A stretch of 16,224 nucleotides of DNA. Origin: Eubacterium sp. Its GTDB lineage: Bacteria; Bacillota; Clostridia; Oscillospirales; Acutalibacteraceae. A program made the translations under genes and the position numbers. This document shows positions 7,113 through 14,551 of the stretch, one piece after another; the stretch's first letter is position 1; the number at the start of each line of letters is the position of its first letter. The stretch lies in NCBI GenBank assembly GCA_024696725.1, contig JAILGO010000161.1, positions 1-16,224 of the forward strand, read 5' to 3'. The notes under the pieces are model-generated. The model was not told where the DNA came from, searched no databases, and was given only the letters and a program-made list of their open reading frames with translations.

Positions 7113-8504
7113 TCAGAATCTGAAATACAAGAACGGATTATAGCTGTCGCCGATAAGCATTAAGACGGAGAGAAGAATAATTATTCCGCCGACGATAAGC
7201 TTAACCGTAAATGAATCCGTAATACGTTTGAATATCCGTTTCGGTATATCGGTCGAAAGCAGTATTCCCGAAACGAGAACGACTGCATAGGATTTAAGAT
7301 AGTATATAAAGTCCGCGCTGTACGCTCCGTTTGTGCCGAAGAGCGACGCGAAGTATTTTGAAAGCGCGCCGAAATCCTCGTTCGCGAAGATTACCCACGA
7401 AACGAGTACGAAAAGCATAGTGTAAATATGTGCGAAAGCCGACGGGAGCTTTTTGAGGAGCTTTAAAAGGAACAGCTTTTCCGCTACAAGAAGCACGAAG
7501 AAATACAGTCCCCATAAAACAAAGTTCCAGCCCGCGCCGTGCCAGAGCCCCGTTAAGAACCACACGATAAAAAGGTTTAAAATCTGACGCGCGATTCCCT
7601 TTCTGTTACCTCCGAGAGGTATGTATACGTATTCCCTGAACCACGTTCCGAGCGAGATGTGCCATCTGCGCCAGAATTCCGTTATGCTCTTTGACATATA
7701 CGGATAATTAAAGTTTTCACAAAGCTCAAAGCCGAGTATACGTCCGAGACCTATCGCCATATCGGAATAACCCGAGAAGTCAAAATAAATCTGAAGCGCG
7801 AACGCAACTGCGCCGAGCCACGCGACCGCCGCGGTGTTTCCGCTCTGAGACGAAATTTCCTCCCAAAGAGCGCCCGCCTGATTGGCGAGAAGCACCTTCT
7901 TGCCGAGACCGAGAGAAAACCTGAGAGCGCCGCTGAGCGCCTTGTCGGGATTTACCGCGCGCTGTCTTATATCTATCTGATTCTCAATGTCCGCGTATCT
8001 TACTATCGGTCCCGCGATAAGCTGAGGGAACATACAGATATACATTCCGAAGCTTATTATATTATGCTGAGCCTTAACCTTTTTTCTGTAGACGTCGATA
8101 GTATAGGAGAGCGTCTGGAAGGTATAAAACGAAATACCTATCGGAAGCGCAATTCCGAGCGGACGCAAACTAAGACCGCCGACGGCGTCGGCAGTCTCAA
8201 TAATAAAGTCGGTATATTTAAAAAAGCAAAGCAAGCCTATATTTACAACAACGGATAAAACAAGCACCGCCGTTCTTCCTTTAGACTTATTCTTCCTTTC
8301 AAGCCGTTCAAGCGCCAGTCCGTTACAGTAATCAAACACCGTTGAAAAAAGCATAATGAGCACGTATATCGGCTCTCCCCACGCATAGAAAACGAGGGAG
8401 GCGATAAACAGTATTCCGTTTTTAGCCTTTTTCGGCGCAAGATAGTACAGACCGAGCGTTACCGGCAGAAACAGAAGCAGGAACACAAAGCTGCTGAATA
8501 CCAA
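7113..8504 (-). CDS. MBOAT family O-acyltransferase (AlgI/DltB-like)
   Basis: This multi-spanning membrane protein of 463 residues is of the type that passes acyl groups from a cytoplasmic donor across the membrane for polymer O-acylation. Family features in order are the N-terminal VFSSFVFLLLFLPV, FYAWGEP (39-45), PIGISFYTFQ (121-130), FPQLIAGPI (159-167), YFDFSGYSDMAIGLG (240-254), FWRRWHISL (277-285, His282) and the putative catalytic His322 in TGLWHGAGWNF. Twelve or so hydrophobic segments are visible. The start is a TTG at 8504-8502, chosen because GGAG at 8515-8512 sits seven bases upstream and no ATG is suitably placed. It begins two bases after the lipoprotein stop, so translation is probably coupled. 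The downstream DHHW gene is the expected periplasm-side partner. Confidence 0.93.
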   Translation of the reverse strand: MVFSSFVFLLLFLPVTLGLYYLAPKKAKNGILFIASLVFYAWGEPIYVLIMLFSTVFDYCNGLALERLERKNKSKGRTAVLVLSVVVNIGLLCFFKYTDFIIETADAVGGLSLRPLGIALPIGISFYTFQTLSYTIDVYRKKVKAQHNIISFGMYICMFPQLIAGPIVRYADIENQIDIRQRAVNPDKALSGALRFSLGLGKKVLLANQAGALWEEISSQSGNTAAVAWLGAVAFALQIYFDFSGYSDMAIGLGRILGFELCENFNYPYMSKSITEFWRRWHISLGTWFREYVYIPLGGNRKGIARQILNLFIVWFLTGLWHGAGWNFVLWGLYFFVLLVAEKLFLLKLLKKLPSAFAHIYTMLFVLVSWVIFANEDFGALSKYFASLFGTNGAYSADFIYYLKSYAVVLVSGILLSTDIPKRIFKRITDSFTVKLIVGGIIILLSVLMLIGDSYNPFLYFRF

Positions 8505-8515
8505 AATTAATCTCC
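8505..8515 (-). promoter_or_regulatory. Ribosome site that fixes a TTG start for the MBOAT gene
   Basis: GGAG at 8515-8512 lies inside the last codons of the lipoprotein gene (GGA GAT TAA). It is seven bases before TTG at 8504. The arrangement suggests termination-reinitiation coupling and a reduced initiation rate for the membrane acyltransferase. Confidence 0.7.
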
Positions 8516-9013
8516 GTTAAAAAATGCGTGGAACGCGTCCGAAACCTTAGCCGCCTCGTCGCAGGCAATAAGCGCCGCGCAGTTACCCTCGACCTCAACT
8601 CTTGCGCCGTCAAGCTTTTTGAGCTGAGTTTTATCGTAGGTTGAATAGAGCGACTTGCGCTTTGCGAGATGTGCCTCAAGCGATTGACGCGCCTCGGTAA
8701 TATCCGCCGCGTTTTTAACCTGAATTACCGCAAGCTCGTCGGCGTTACCCGTTCCGTTAGTCGCGTAATAGATAAAGAACGACTCAACCTTTGAGTAGTC
8801 CATATCCGAAACGTTTGTAAAGAGAACGTCCGCGTCCTCGTCCTCGGAGCTGACGTAGCTCATTTCCTCAAACCTCGTCGTAGCGCCTTCCATAGCGCCC
8901 TTAAGGTCGTACATACTTACCGCCGTCTGCTGAGAGCCTCCGCCCGAGCACGAGCAGAGAACGAGCGCAAGCGCCGCGATAATACCGATTGCCGAAATAA
9001 TACTCTTTCTCAT
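8507..9013 (-). CDS. DUF4358 lipoprotein
   Basis: The 168 residues begin with a lipoprotein signal: a hydrophobic stretch (5-19) ending in LCSC, with Cys22 as the likely lipidated residue, followed by a GGGSQQ linker. The mature part of about 145 residues has the character of DUF4358, with a YSKVESFFIYYA segment, an ELAVIQVKN strand, a helix (ADITEARQSLEAHLAKRKS) and a final VEGNCAALIACDEA stretch. It would sit on the outer face of the cytoplasmic membrane. DUF4358 genes are commonly found beside MBOAT and DHHW genes in Firmicutes (my recollection), which fits here. It is three bases downstream of the transglutaminase-like gene, with GTGGGG as ribosome site, and two bases upstream of the MBOAT start. 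No enzyme motif is visible; an accessory role in surface acylation is inferred. Confidence 0.85.
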   Translation of the reverse strand: MRKSIISAIGIIAALALVLCSCSGGGSQQTAVSMYDLKGAMEGATTRFEEMSYVSSEDEDADVLFTNVSDMDYSKVESFFIYYATNGTGNADELAVIQVKNAADITEARQSLEAHLAKRKSLYSTYDKTQLKKLDGARVEVEGNCAALIACDEAAKVSDAFHAFFNGD

Positions 9014-9016
9014 CTT

Positions 9017-10078
9017 TTACCCCACTGAAGTTTTATTATAATAGTTTTCCATTGCCTTCGAAATTGCCTTTTCTACCCTTGAAGCAGTCTTTTCGTCGAC
9101 CTCGGTAGAAGCTTCGTTAAAGAAATTAATATAGAAGCAAAGAACGTACTTTGAATCCTCGTTAAGCATCCAGTCAAAGCTCAGCGAAAAGTCATCGCTC
9201 ATCTCGAACTGCTGCATAAGCTGCTCAACCATATACTGAGCCTTTTTCTCGTTCTTTTCGTTAATCTCGGTTTTGAAGGTACAGCTTATAACCGACTTTC
9301 TGTTTATGATAGCGTCGGTCAGCCATGCGGGAATAGCGTAGATATCGTCAAGCTCGTCACAGATTGAGAATATGTAGTTATACTTTTTACCCGTTGCCGC
9401 GGGGAAATACTCTCTCGTCCAGTCGTGTCCCTGAGCGCAGCGGTTATCGTCCATATTAAAGTTCTGATAATTCGAGGACTCGTTATCCATATAACAGTCG
9501 GTGTGGTACCAGCCGTCGTCAAGCTTTACCAAATCCCACGAATGTGTTAAATCGGACGAGTGAACTACCTTACACTCGATACCGAGCATCTGCATAAACA
9601 TTCTGAACGTCGTAGCATATCCTACGCATACCGCGCTTCTGTACTTAAGCACGTCGTGCGGATTATCGTTATCGCCGTTTCTTGTCGGGATAACTGTAAG
9701 GATACCCGTGTTGCTCGTAAGCTTAGCGGTAAGCCAGACGTAAACCGCCTTTTCCTTTTCGAAATCGCTCATTCCGTCGGTAATGATTTCGTCGAGGACC
9801 TCCTTCGCCATATCGAGCGTTTCCTTCTGAATATCGTCAAGCTTTGACGTATCGCCCGAAATGTATGCGTCGGAAATCGGAAGAGTCGACTTAATCGTAT
9901 ACGTACCTGCGATTGTAACGTCGTCCTCCTGGTTAACGTCCTCTGCGAAGCCCTGCATTTCATTAATCTTGTCTACTGTCTTTTTCTGGCTTATAAGCGT
10001 TACCGCTGAAAGCGCAACGCTGATACAAAGAAACAGCGAAATAAACACCATAAAGCCTGTCATTTTCTTTTCGTTCAT
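9017..10078 (-). CDS. Membrane-anchored transglutaminase-like protein
   Basis: The 353 residues have one N-terminal membrane helix (about 8-30) and an extracytoplasmic body. The transglutaminase-like core is complete: Cys151 in SAVCVGYA, His179 in HSWDLV and Asp194 in WYHTDCYMD, with the usual WLTAKL helix before them (115-120). Such domains act as cysteine proteases or amide-bond transferases, in bacteria often on cell-wall peptides or envelope proteins. About 130 residues follow the core, including an acidic helix and strands resembling a separate C-terminal domain. It is the first gene of the four-gene unit, with GGGAG at 10091-10087 before the ATG and a strong promoter upstream. Its link with an O-acylation module is unusual; it may process the acceptor polymer or a partner protein. 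The substrate is unknown. Confidence 0.88.
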   Translation of the reverse strand: MNEKKMTGFMVFISLFLCISVALSAVTLISQKKTVDKINEMQGFAEDVNQEDDVTIAGTYTIKSTLPISDAYISGDTSKLDDIQKETLDMAKEVLDEIITDGMSDFEKEKAVYVWLTAKLTSNTGILTVIPTRNGDNDNPHDVLKYRSAVCVGYATTFRMFMQMLGIECKVVHSSDLTHSWDLVKLDDGWYHTDCYMDNESSNYQNFNMDDNRCAQGHDWTREYFPAATGKKYNYIFSICDELDDIYAIPAWLTDAIINRKSVISCTFKTEINEKNEKKAQYMVEQLMQQFEMSDDFSLSFDWMLNEDSKYVLCFYINFFNEASTEVDEKTASRVEKAISKAMENYYNKTSVG

Positions 10079-10117
10079 TTTAAAAATCTCCCGGGTATAA
10101 ATAATATTGCGGAATTG

Positions 10118-10146
10118 TTATATCACAATAAATATACAAAAGTCAA
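10118..10146 (-). promoter_or_regulatory. Promoter of the four-gene surface-acylation unit
   Basis: On the minus strand TTGACT (10146-10141) and TATAAC (10123-10118) are separated by 17 bases. Transcription would begin near 10111, about 30 bases upstream of the transglutaminase-like start codon. Confidence 0.8.
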
Positions 10147-10167
10147 CAGATATTTTGTTAAAACAAC

Positions 10168-10196
10168 AAAAAATTACGGCTGCATAAGCAGCCGTA
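10168..10196 (-). terminator. Terminator of the phosphofructokinase-lipase unit
   Basis: A nine-pair perfect stem joins 10188-10196 to 10175-10183 with a four-base loop. On the minus strand it is followed by A and then six T (10173-10168). It starts ten bases after the lipase stop codon and lies just upstream of the next promoter. Confidence 0.9.
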
Positions 10197-10206
10197 TTAT
10201 TTTCGG

Positions 10207-11700
10207 TTAACCTACGTTTGTAAGGTGCTGCTCCTTATCGCCCTTTACAAACTGCTTATAGCCGTATTTCTTCTTTACGGCTTTAAGATTACAGTCGACG
10301 TTTCCGACGGTGAGGTTTGTAATAAACTTCGCCGCGTCGCTGTCGTACTTATACATACCGTGAATAATGCCCTTGATAAAGAAAGTATTATTCGGAAGAA
10401 GACAGGTTTTAGCGTTAATAACCTTATCGGGCGAAACGTATTTACCCTTCGCCTTTTTGCCCTTAAGCTTCTTTCCGTAAGGCGCAACCGTAGCGCCTAC
10501 CGAAGCGTATTTTGTATCAATGAGAAGGTCGGTATGGTTACTGTATTTAGAGGTAAGCGGAAGTCCGCCCGTTCCGTAGTTTGCAATAACCGCAACCTGT
10601 GCGCCGTGCTTTTTAACGTACTTAAGGTTCTTTTTGAATCTTCCCTGTACCTTGTGGTATCTTTTGATTTTCTTATAGAGACCGCTGCTCTTGTCAAGGT
10701 AGCCGATTTTAACCATCTTCTTAACGCAGGCGTCGAACTGAGAATACGGAATAACCTCCCAGAACGCGGGGATGTTTCCTATCCACGGCTTAAGCACCTT
10801 GATATAGAACTGCCTGCGGCGCGCCTTGTTGTTTAAAACGTCCTTCTGAAGATTGTCGAGACCGTTGGCGATTCTGTCGTCGCCGATAGCGGAAATAGCC
10901 TTAAACAGCGTTTCCTTATCGCCGCCCTGGAAATCCTGTTCCATATTCTTAAGATACGGAAGCACCTTCTTCTTGTCGGTCTGTAAATCGAACTTAAACG
11001 CTCTCGCTACGTCGGCGCCGAGATATGCGGGATTAAGAAGAATATAGCGCTCAACGTCGTTCTTTTTCTTGTACTTGTCAAGATACGCGCTCATTACAGC
11101 GCCGCCGAGAGAAAGCGCGCAGATAGAAACCTTTTTGGCGCCCGTTTTCTTCTTAACGGCAACGATAAATTTTCTTAAATTATCCGCGGTTTTACACATA
11201 TCCACACGCCAGTCATAGTTAAACGCGTAGACGTTTTTAGCTCCGATTTCGTCGCTGCACTGACGGGCAATAACGGGAATCGAAAAGTCGCGCATCGTGA
11301 GGTAATCCCTGTGCTTTGAAAGCGGCTCCTCCCAATAGGTTTTTATTCCCTGACCTTTTATCCTGTTACCGTTTTTATCGAAGTTAAGGTTAGTGTTTTT
11401 AAAGTACGTACCGAGAGCGTCGAAAAGCTCGTCGTAGTCGGGCGTCTGTTCCTCGGTAAAGAGCTTAAGAACGTTGTTGAGGATAGCCTCATTTTTAGCC
11501 ATAGCCTTAACGTCGAGACCGAACTGAGGTATCTGAACCTCGTTCTCGGTTCCCATATACTGAAAGATGTCGCTTCCGCCGAGACCGTGAAGAACGATAA
11601 CGGGCGTTACGTTTTTAGACTTCGCAAACGCAACGGTTGACGTCGAAAAAGCCATAATAAACGCAAGAATTACGCATATCAGTTTTGTGATTTTTTTCAT
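10207..11700 (-). CDS. Secreted alpha/beta-hydrolase, LCAT-like lipase/esterase
   Basis: I start the gene at the ATG at 11700 (497 residues) because AAAAGGGG at 11715-11708 lies seven bases upstream and a Sec signal peptide follows at once; a longer open frame would run into the upstream gene. The signal (1-26) ends in AFA-K. The hydrolase fold shows VIVLHGLGG (35-42, oxyanion loop), YDWR (162-165, a hallmark of the lecithin:cholesterol acyltransferase family) and the nucleophile Ser197 in CALSLGGA, with Ala instead of the first Gly of GxSxG. The catalytic Asp and His are less sure: Asp391 or Asp395, and His447 in IIHGMY. The protein is very Lys-rich. Expected activity is hydrolysis or acyl transfer on a lipid ester outside the cell. 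It follows the phosphofructokinase gene by 13 bases, and its ribosome site overlaps that gene's TAA. Confidence 0.85.
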   Translation of the reverse strand: MKKITKLICVILAFIMAFSTSTVAFAKSKNVTPVIVLHGLGGSDIFQYMGTENEVQIPQFGLDVKAMAKNEAILNNVLKLFTEEQTPDYDELFDALGTYFKNTNLNFDKNGNRIKGQGIKTYWEEPLSKHRDYLTMRDFSIPVIARQCSDEIGAKNVYAFNYDWRVDMCKTADNLRKFIVAVKKKTGAKKVSICALSLGGAVMSAYLDKYKKKNDVERYILLNPAYLGADVARAFKFDLQTDKKKVLPYLKNMEQDFQGGDKETLFKAISAIGDDRIANGLDNLQKDVLNNKARRRQFYIKVLKPWIGNIPAFWEVIPYSQFDACVKKMVKIGYLDKSSGLYKKIKRYHKVQGRFKKNLKYVKKHGAQVAVIANYGTGGLPLTSKYSNHTDLLIDTKYASVGATVAPYGKKLKGKKAKGKYVSPDKVINAKTCLLPNNTFFIKGIIHGMYKYDSDAAKFITNLTVGNVDCNLKAVKKKYGYKQFVKGDKEQHLTNVG

Positions 11701-11713
11701 ATTATTACCCCTT

Positions 11714-12964
11714 TTACTCATCGCTGTATTTTTGCATTTTAATATCAAGATGCCTTATGTCTATATAATCGGGAAGTCCGCCCCTGAACGGCGTCTGGGT
11801 CGTTCCCCTTATAAGAGGTTTAAGATAGGTAACCATTTCCTGCGTAACGTCGTTACCCTCGGGAGTTATCCAGTCGACCGGTACGGTCTTTTCCCGATTC
11901 GCAACTACCGACACGTCCTCGGTTCCGTACTCAACGCAGTACGGCTTGTTTGAGGTACGGCGAAGGGTTGAGAAAACTCCGGACTTTCCCTCCTCGGCGG
12001 CTCTTACGGCTACCGAGCCGAGATTAAACGCCTCGCTCACGTCGCAAAGCGAAACTATATGTCCCGCGCTTCGCTGAAGCACGCTCGGCTCAAGCGCTCT
12101 GACCTTACATCCGATTTCCTTTTCAACAACGGTTTTAAGATACGCGCCCGTTCCGCTCAGTCTCGCGTGACCGAACTGGTCGTCGCCCTTGTCCTCGGCG
12201 GCGGATATATAATTACCGTCTCCGTCTCTTATTCCCTCGCTTACAACAACGATAACGGAGTTGTATTCGCTGAGCTTTTCCTTGACGTCGTTTACGAAAC
12301 GCCCGACCGAAAACGGAACCTCGGGAAGATAAACGAGGTGAGGCGCGGGCATATCGTCCTGACGGGCAAGCACCGACGAGGCGGCAAGCCAGCCCGCGTC
12401 GCGTCCCATAGCCTCAATGATGTGAACCGATTTTATCGAATAAATGCTCGTATCGTAGGCGACCTCTCTTACGCAGGCGGCTATATACTTTGCCGCGGAG
12501 CCGAAGCCGGGAGAGTGGTCGATACCCACGAGGTCGTTGTCAATCGTTTTCGGTATACCGACGATTCTTATATCGCTTCCGGTTTTTTCGGCATAATCCG
12601 AAAGCTTCTTTACGGTATCCATTGAGTCATTACCGCCGATATAGATAAAATAGCCTATACCGTACTGCTCAAATCTTTCAAAAACCTTTTTATATTCTTC
12701 CTCGCTACCCGAAAGCTTATAGCGACAGGAGCCGAGGAACATAGCCGGCGAGTGCTTAAGGCGGTTAAGCTCGTAGGGAAGGTTCCTGAATATAGCCGAA
12801 AGGCTCATAACGTTATCCTCTAAAAGGCCCTCGATACCGTGCACCATACCGTATATCGTTCCGATTTTTTCGCTTTGCAGTCCGTATTCTATCGCGCCCG
12901 CAAGGCTTGAGTTAATTACGGCAGTCGGTCCTCCCGACTGGCCGATTATCATATTTTTTACCAT
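11714..12964 (-). CDS. pfp: 6-phosphofructokinase, probably pyrophosphate-dependent
   Basis: The enzyme phosphorylates fructose 6-phosphate to the 1,6-bisphosphate. The 416-residue form starts at ATG 12964, with GGAG at 12975-12972 seven bases upstream; a GTG at 12982 lies before this site and is less likely. Motifs are GQSGGPTAVIN (8-18), GGNDS (110-114), the catalytic GIPKTIDNDL (136-145, Asp142) and the sugar-phosphate site MGRDAGW (186-192). PPi-dependent members have Asp at the second motif position (GGxD) where ATP enzymes have Gly, and a Lys in PKT; both are seen here (Asp113, Lys139), so PPi is the likely donor. The residue before Asp113 is Asn rather than Asp. PPi enzymes work in both glycolysis and gluconeogenesis. 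It has its own promoter, and a secreted lipase gene follows. Confidence 0.93.
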   Translation of the reverse strand: MVKNMIIGQSGGPTAVINSSLAGAIEYGLQSEKIGTIYGMVHGIEGLLEDNVMSLSAIFRNLPYELNRLKHSPAMFLGSCRYKLSGSEEEYKKVFERFEQYGIGYFIYIGGNDSMDTVKKLSDYAEKTGSDIRIVGIPKTIDNDLVGIDHSPGFGSAAKYIAACVREVAYDTSIYSIKSVHIIEAMGRDAGWLAASSVLARQDDMPAPHLVYLPEVPFSVGRFVNDVKEKLSEYNSVIVVVSEGIRDGDGNYISAAEDKGDDQFGHARLSGTGAYLKTVVEKEIGCKVRALEPSVLQRSAGHIVSLCDVSEAFNLGSVAVRAAEEGKSGVFSTLRRTSNKPYCVEYGTEDVSVVANREKTVPVDWITPEGNDVTQEMVTYLKPLIRGTTQTPFRGGLPDYIDIRHLDIKMQKYSDE

Positions 12965-12996
12965 TTGGTTTCTCCGTAACACAGTAGTACCAGTTA

Positions 12997-13025
12997 ATTA
13001 TAACAAAATAATATTCATTATTCAA
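12997..13025 (-). promoter_or_regulatory. Promoter of the phosphofructokinase-lipase unit
   Basis: On the minus strand TTGAAT (13025-13020) and TATAAT (13002-12997) are 17 bases apart. It lies about 33 bases upstream of the chosen ATG. Confidence 0.8.
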
Positions 13026-13097
13026 TACTCTAAAAAGCTATATTAATATAAATAATTTACAATTGTGTCCTGTAATTCATATTTTTTCACTTAACTA

Positions 13098-13127
13098 TTG
13101 CATTTCAGCGGTATAAAGTGTTAAAAT
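13098..13127 (+). promoter_or_regulatory. Likely promoter of the M28 peptidase gene
   Basis: TTGCAT (13098-13103) and TAAAAT (13122-13127) are separated by 18 bases, each with one or two departures from consensus. It is divergent from the phosphofructokinase promoter, with about 70 AT-rich bases between them in which I see no other feature. Confidence 0.55.
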
Positions 13128-13158
13128 ATATGAGTAAAAAATCTTGGAGGTCGTATTT

Positions 13159-14511
13159 ATGAAAGAAGAAAACAGAAAATACGCTGAAGAGGCTTATGAA
13201 ATAGTAAGCGACGCGGCGTTAAAAATCGGCTCAAGGCTTCCCGGCTCCGAGGGCGAAACGAAGTTCCACCGTTATATGCAGGATAAGCTCAGAGCTATCG
13301 GCATTACGCCTAAAGAGGAAGAGTTTGCGGTTTCTCCGCGCTCGGGTATCGGCGGACTTCCCTACGCAGGCTACGCAGGAGCAATTATAAGTATTGCCTG
13401 CCTCCTTGCGTTTGAGCTTCCTACGCTCTGGTTCGGCGTTGCGTTTTTTGCAATTCTCTCGACCTGCTGGCTGATTTTCAGCTGCTTCCTCTACAAAACC
13501 TGGTTCGATATGTTCTTCCCTCAGGAAATCTCGCGTAACTCCTACGGCGTTCTCGAGCCCGAAAACGGCGAGGCGGAATATACGATTATCATTTCGGGAC
13601 ATACGGATACAAGCTGGTGCTGGCGCCATTCCGAGCACGCTTATAAATATAAGGACAGTCTCCGCGGCGTAATCGAAACCTACGCAAAGGTCGGCTTCGG
13701 CGCAGTATGCTATTTCCTTATAGTATTCTTTTCAATCTTTATGGCTGTAATTCAGGCAATTACCCTTTTCAAGGGCGCGAACGATTTCGGCTTTTCAATG
13801 TTCCTTGCAAGTCCAGGTTACCAGGTATTCTTTAAGATTATGCACTTCGTTCCGCTCGTAACGGCTCTCGGCTGCTGCTTCGTAGCTATGTGGAACGACC
13901 CTCACGGCAAGAACGCCTCCCGCGGCGCTATGGATAACGCGACGGGTATCGCTCTTTCCTACGAGGTAATGAAATACTTTAAGGAAAATCCCGATAAAAT
14001 GCCCAAAAACTGCCGTATTATTGACCTTAACGTCGGCTCTGAGGAGTCGGGTTTAAGAGGCTCAATGTACTTTGCTCAGGAGCATAAGGGCGACGAGCTC
14101 ATAAAGAACGCATGGAATATCAATATCGACTCCGTAGCGGATAAGGATTACTTCGAGGTCGTAATTAAGGACGACTGGCAGGGCTGCCGCTTCGATACCG
14201 ATTTAGAGAAGATGTTCAAGGAGACATTTAACGAGCTTGAAATTCCGAGCAAGTCAAAGGACCACTGTATCCATAACCCCGTCGGCGGCTGCGACAGTAC
14301 GCCTATGACGAGAGCGGGAATCAAGTCCGTTACCTTTGCGGCGCAGAACCCGATGCTTACCTATTACTATCACACCTGGCGCGATATGCCCGACCGCTTC
14401 GAGGTTGAAACCGTCGGCGACGGCTTTGACGTGGTGCTCGGCGTAATTGATAAAATCGCCGCGTTCCAGGAAGCGAACGGCTATAACGGTCCTCAGAAAA
14501 AAGCTAAATAA
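13159..14511 (+). CDS. M28-family zinc peptidase with membrane helices inserted in the catalytic domain
   Basis: The start is ATG 13159, because GGAGG at 13146-13150 lies eight bases upstream; an in-frame TTG at 13144 overlaps that site. The 450 residues contain all five metal positions of the M28 aminopeptidase family: His148 (SGHTD), Asp259 (GAMDNATG), Glu296 (GSEESG, with Glu295 as the general base), Asp324 (INIDS) and His405 (YYYHTW). An N-terminal helix with GSRLPGSEGE (24-33) is typical. Unusually, a pair of membrane helices lies at about 70-112, before the His ligand, and another at about 180-246, between His148 and Asp259. Each pair is a hairpin, so all ligands can stay on one side, probably the cytoplasm as there is no signal peptide. 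A peptide substrate is expected but unknown. The gene stands alone between its promoter and a terminator. Confidence 0.9.
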   Translation: MKEENRKYAEEAYEIVSDAALKIGSRLPGSEGETKFHRYMQDKLRAIGITPKEEEFAVSPRSGIGGLPYAGYAGAIISIACLLAFELPTLWFGVAFFAILSTCWLIFSCFLYKTWFDMFFPQEISRNSYGVLEPENGEAEYTIIISGHTDTSWCWRHSEHAYKYKDSLRGVIETYAKVGFGAVCYFLIVFFSIFMAVIQAITLFKGANDFGFSMFLASPGYQVFFKIMHFVPLVTALGCCFVAMWNDPHGKNASRGAMDNATGIALSYEVMKYFKENPDKMPKNCRIIDLNVGSEESGLRGSMYFAQEHKGDELIKNAWNINIDSVADKDYFEVVIKDDWQGCRFDTDLEKMFKETFNELEIPSKSKDHCIHNPVGGCDSTPMTRAGIKSVTFAAQNPMLTYYYHTWRDMPDRFEVETVGDGFDVVLGVIDKIAAFQEANGYNGPQKKAK

Positions 14512-14520
14512 TTACATAAA

Positions 14521-14551
14521 AAACGGCACGGTTTTCCGTGCCGTTTATTTT
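14521..14551 (+). terminator. Bidirectional terminator between the peptidase and mutarotase genes
   Basis: An eleven-pair perfect stem joins 14521-14531 (AAACGGCACGG) to 14536-14546 with a TTTT loop, followed by ATTTTATT. On the minus strand the hairpin is followed by a run of T, and it begins three bases after the mutarotase stop codon, so it serves both convergent genes. Confidence 0.92.

Noticed and set aside
10225..10836. A 203-codon open frame on the plus strand opposite the lipase gene
   Set aside because: It lies wholly antisense to a gene with a signal peptide and LCAT motifs. No ribosome site or recognisable domain is present; the frame is open because of the codon bias of the real gene.
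11701..11748. N-terminal extension of the lipase by 16 residues
   Set aside because: It would overlap the phosphofructokinase gene and place a non-secretory segment before a typical Sec signal peptide; AAAAGGGG is well placed for the ATG at 11700.
12059..12625. A 188-codon open frame on the plus strand opposite the phosphofructokinase gene
   Set aside because: It is antisense to a gene with complete catalytic motifs, and its product shows no domain character.
12982..12982. GTG start for the phosphofructokinase, six residues upstream
   Set aside because: The GGAG ribosome site lies inside this extension and is ideally spaced for the ATG at 12964.
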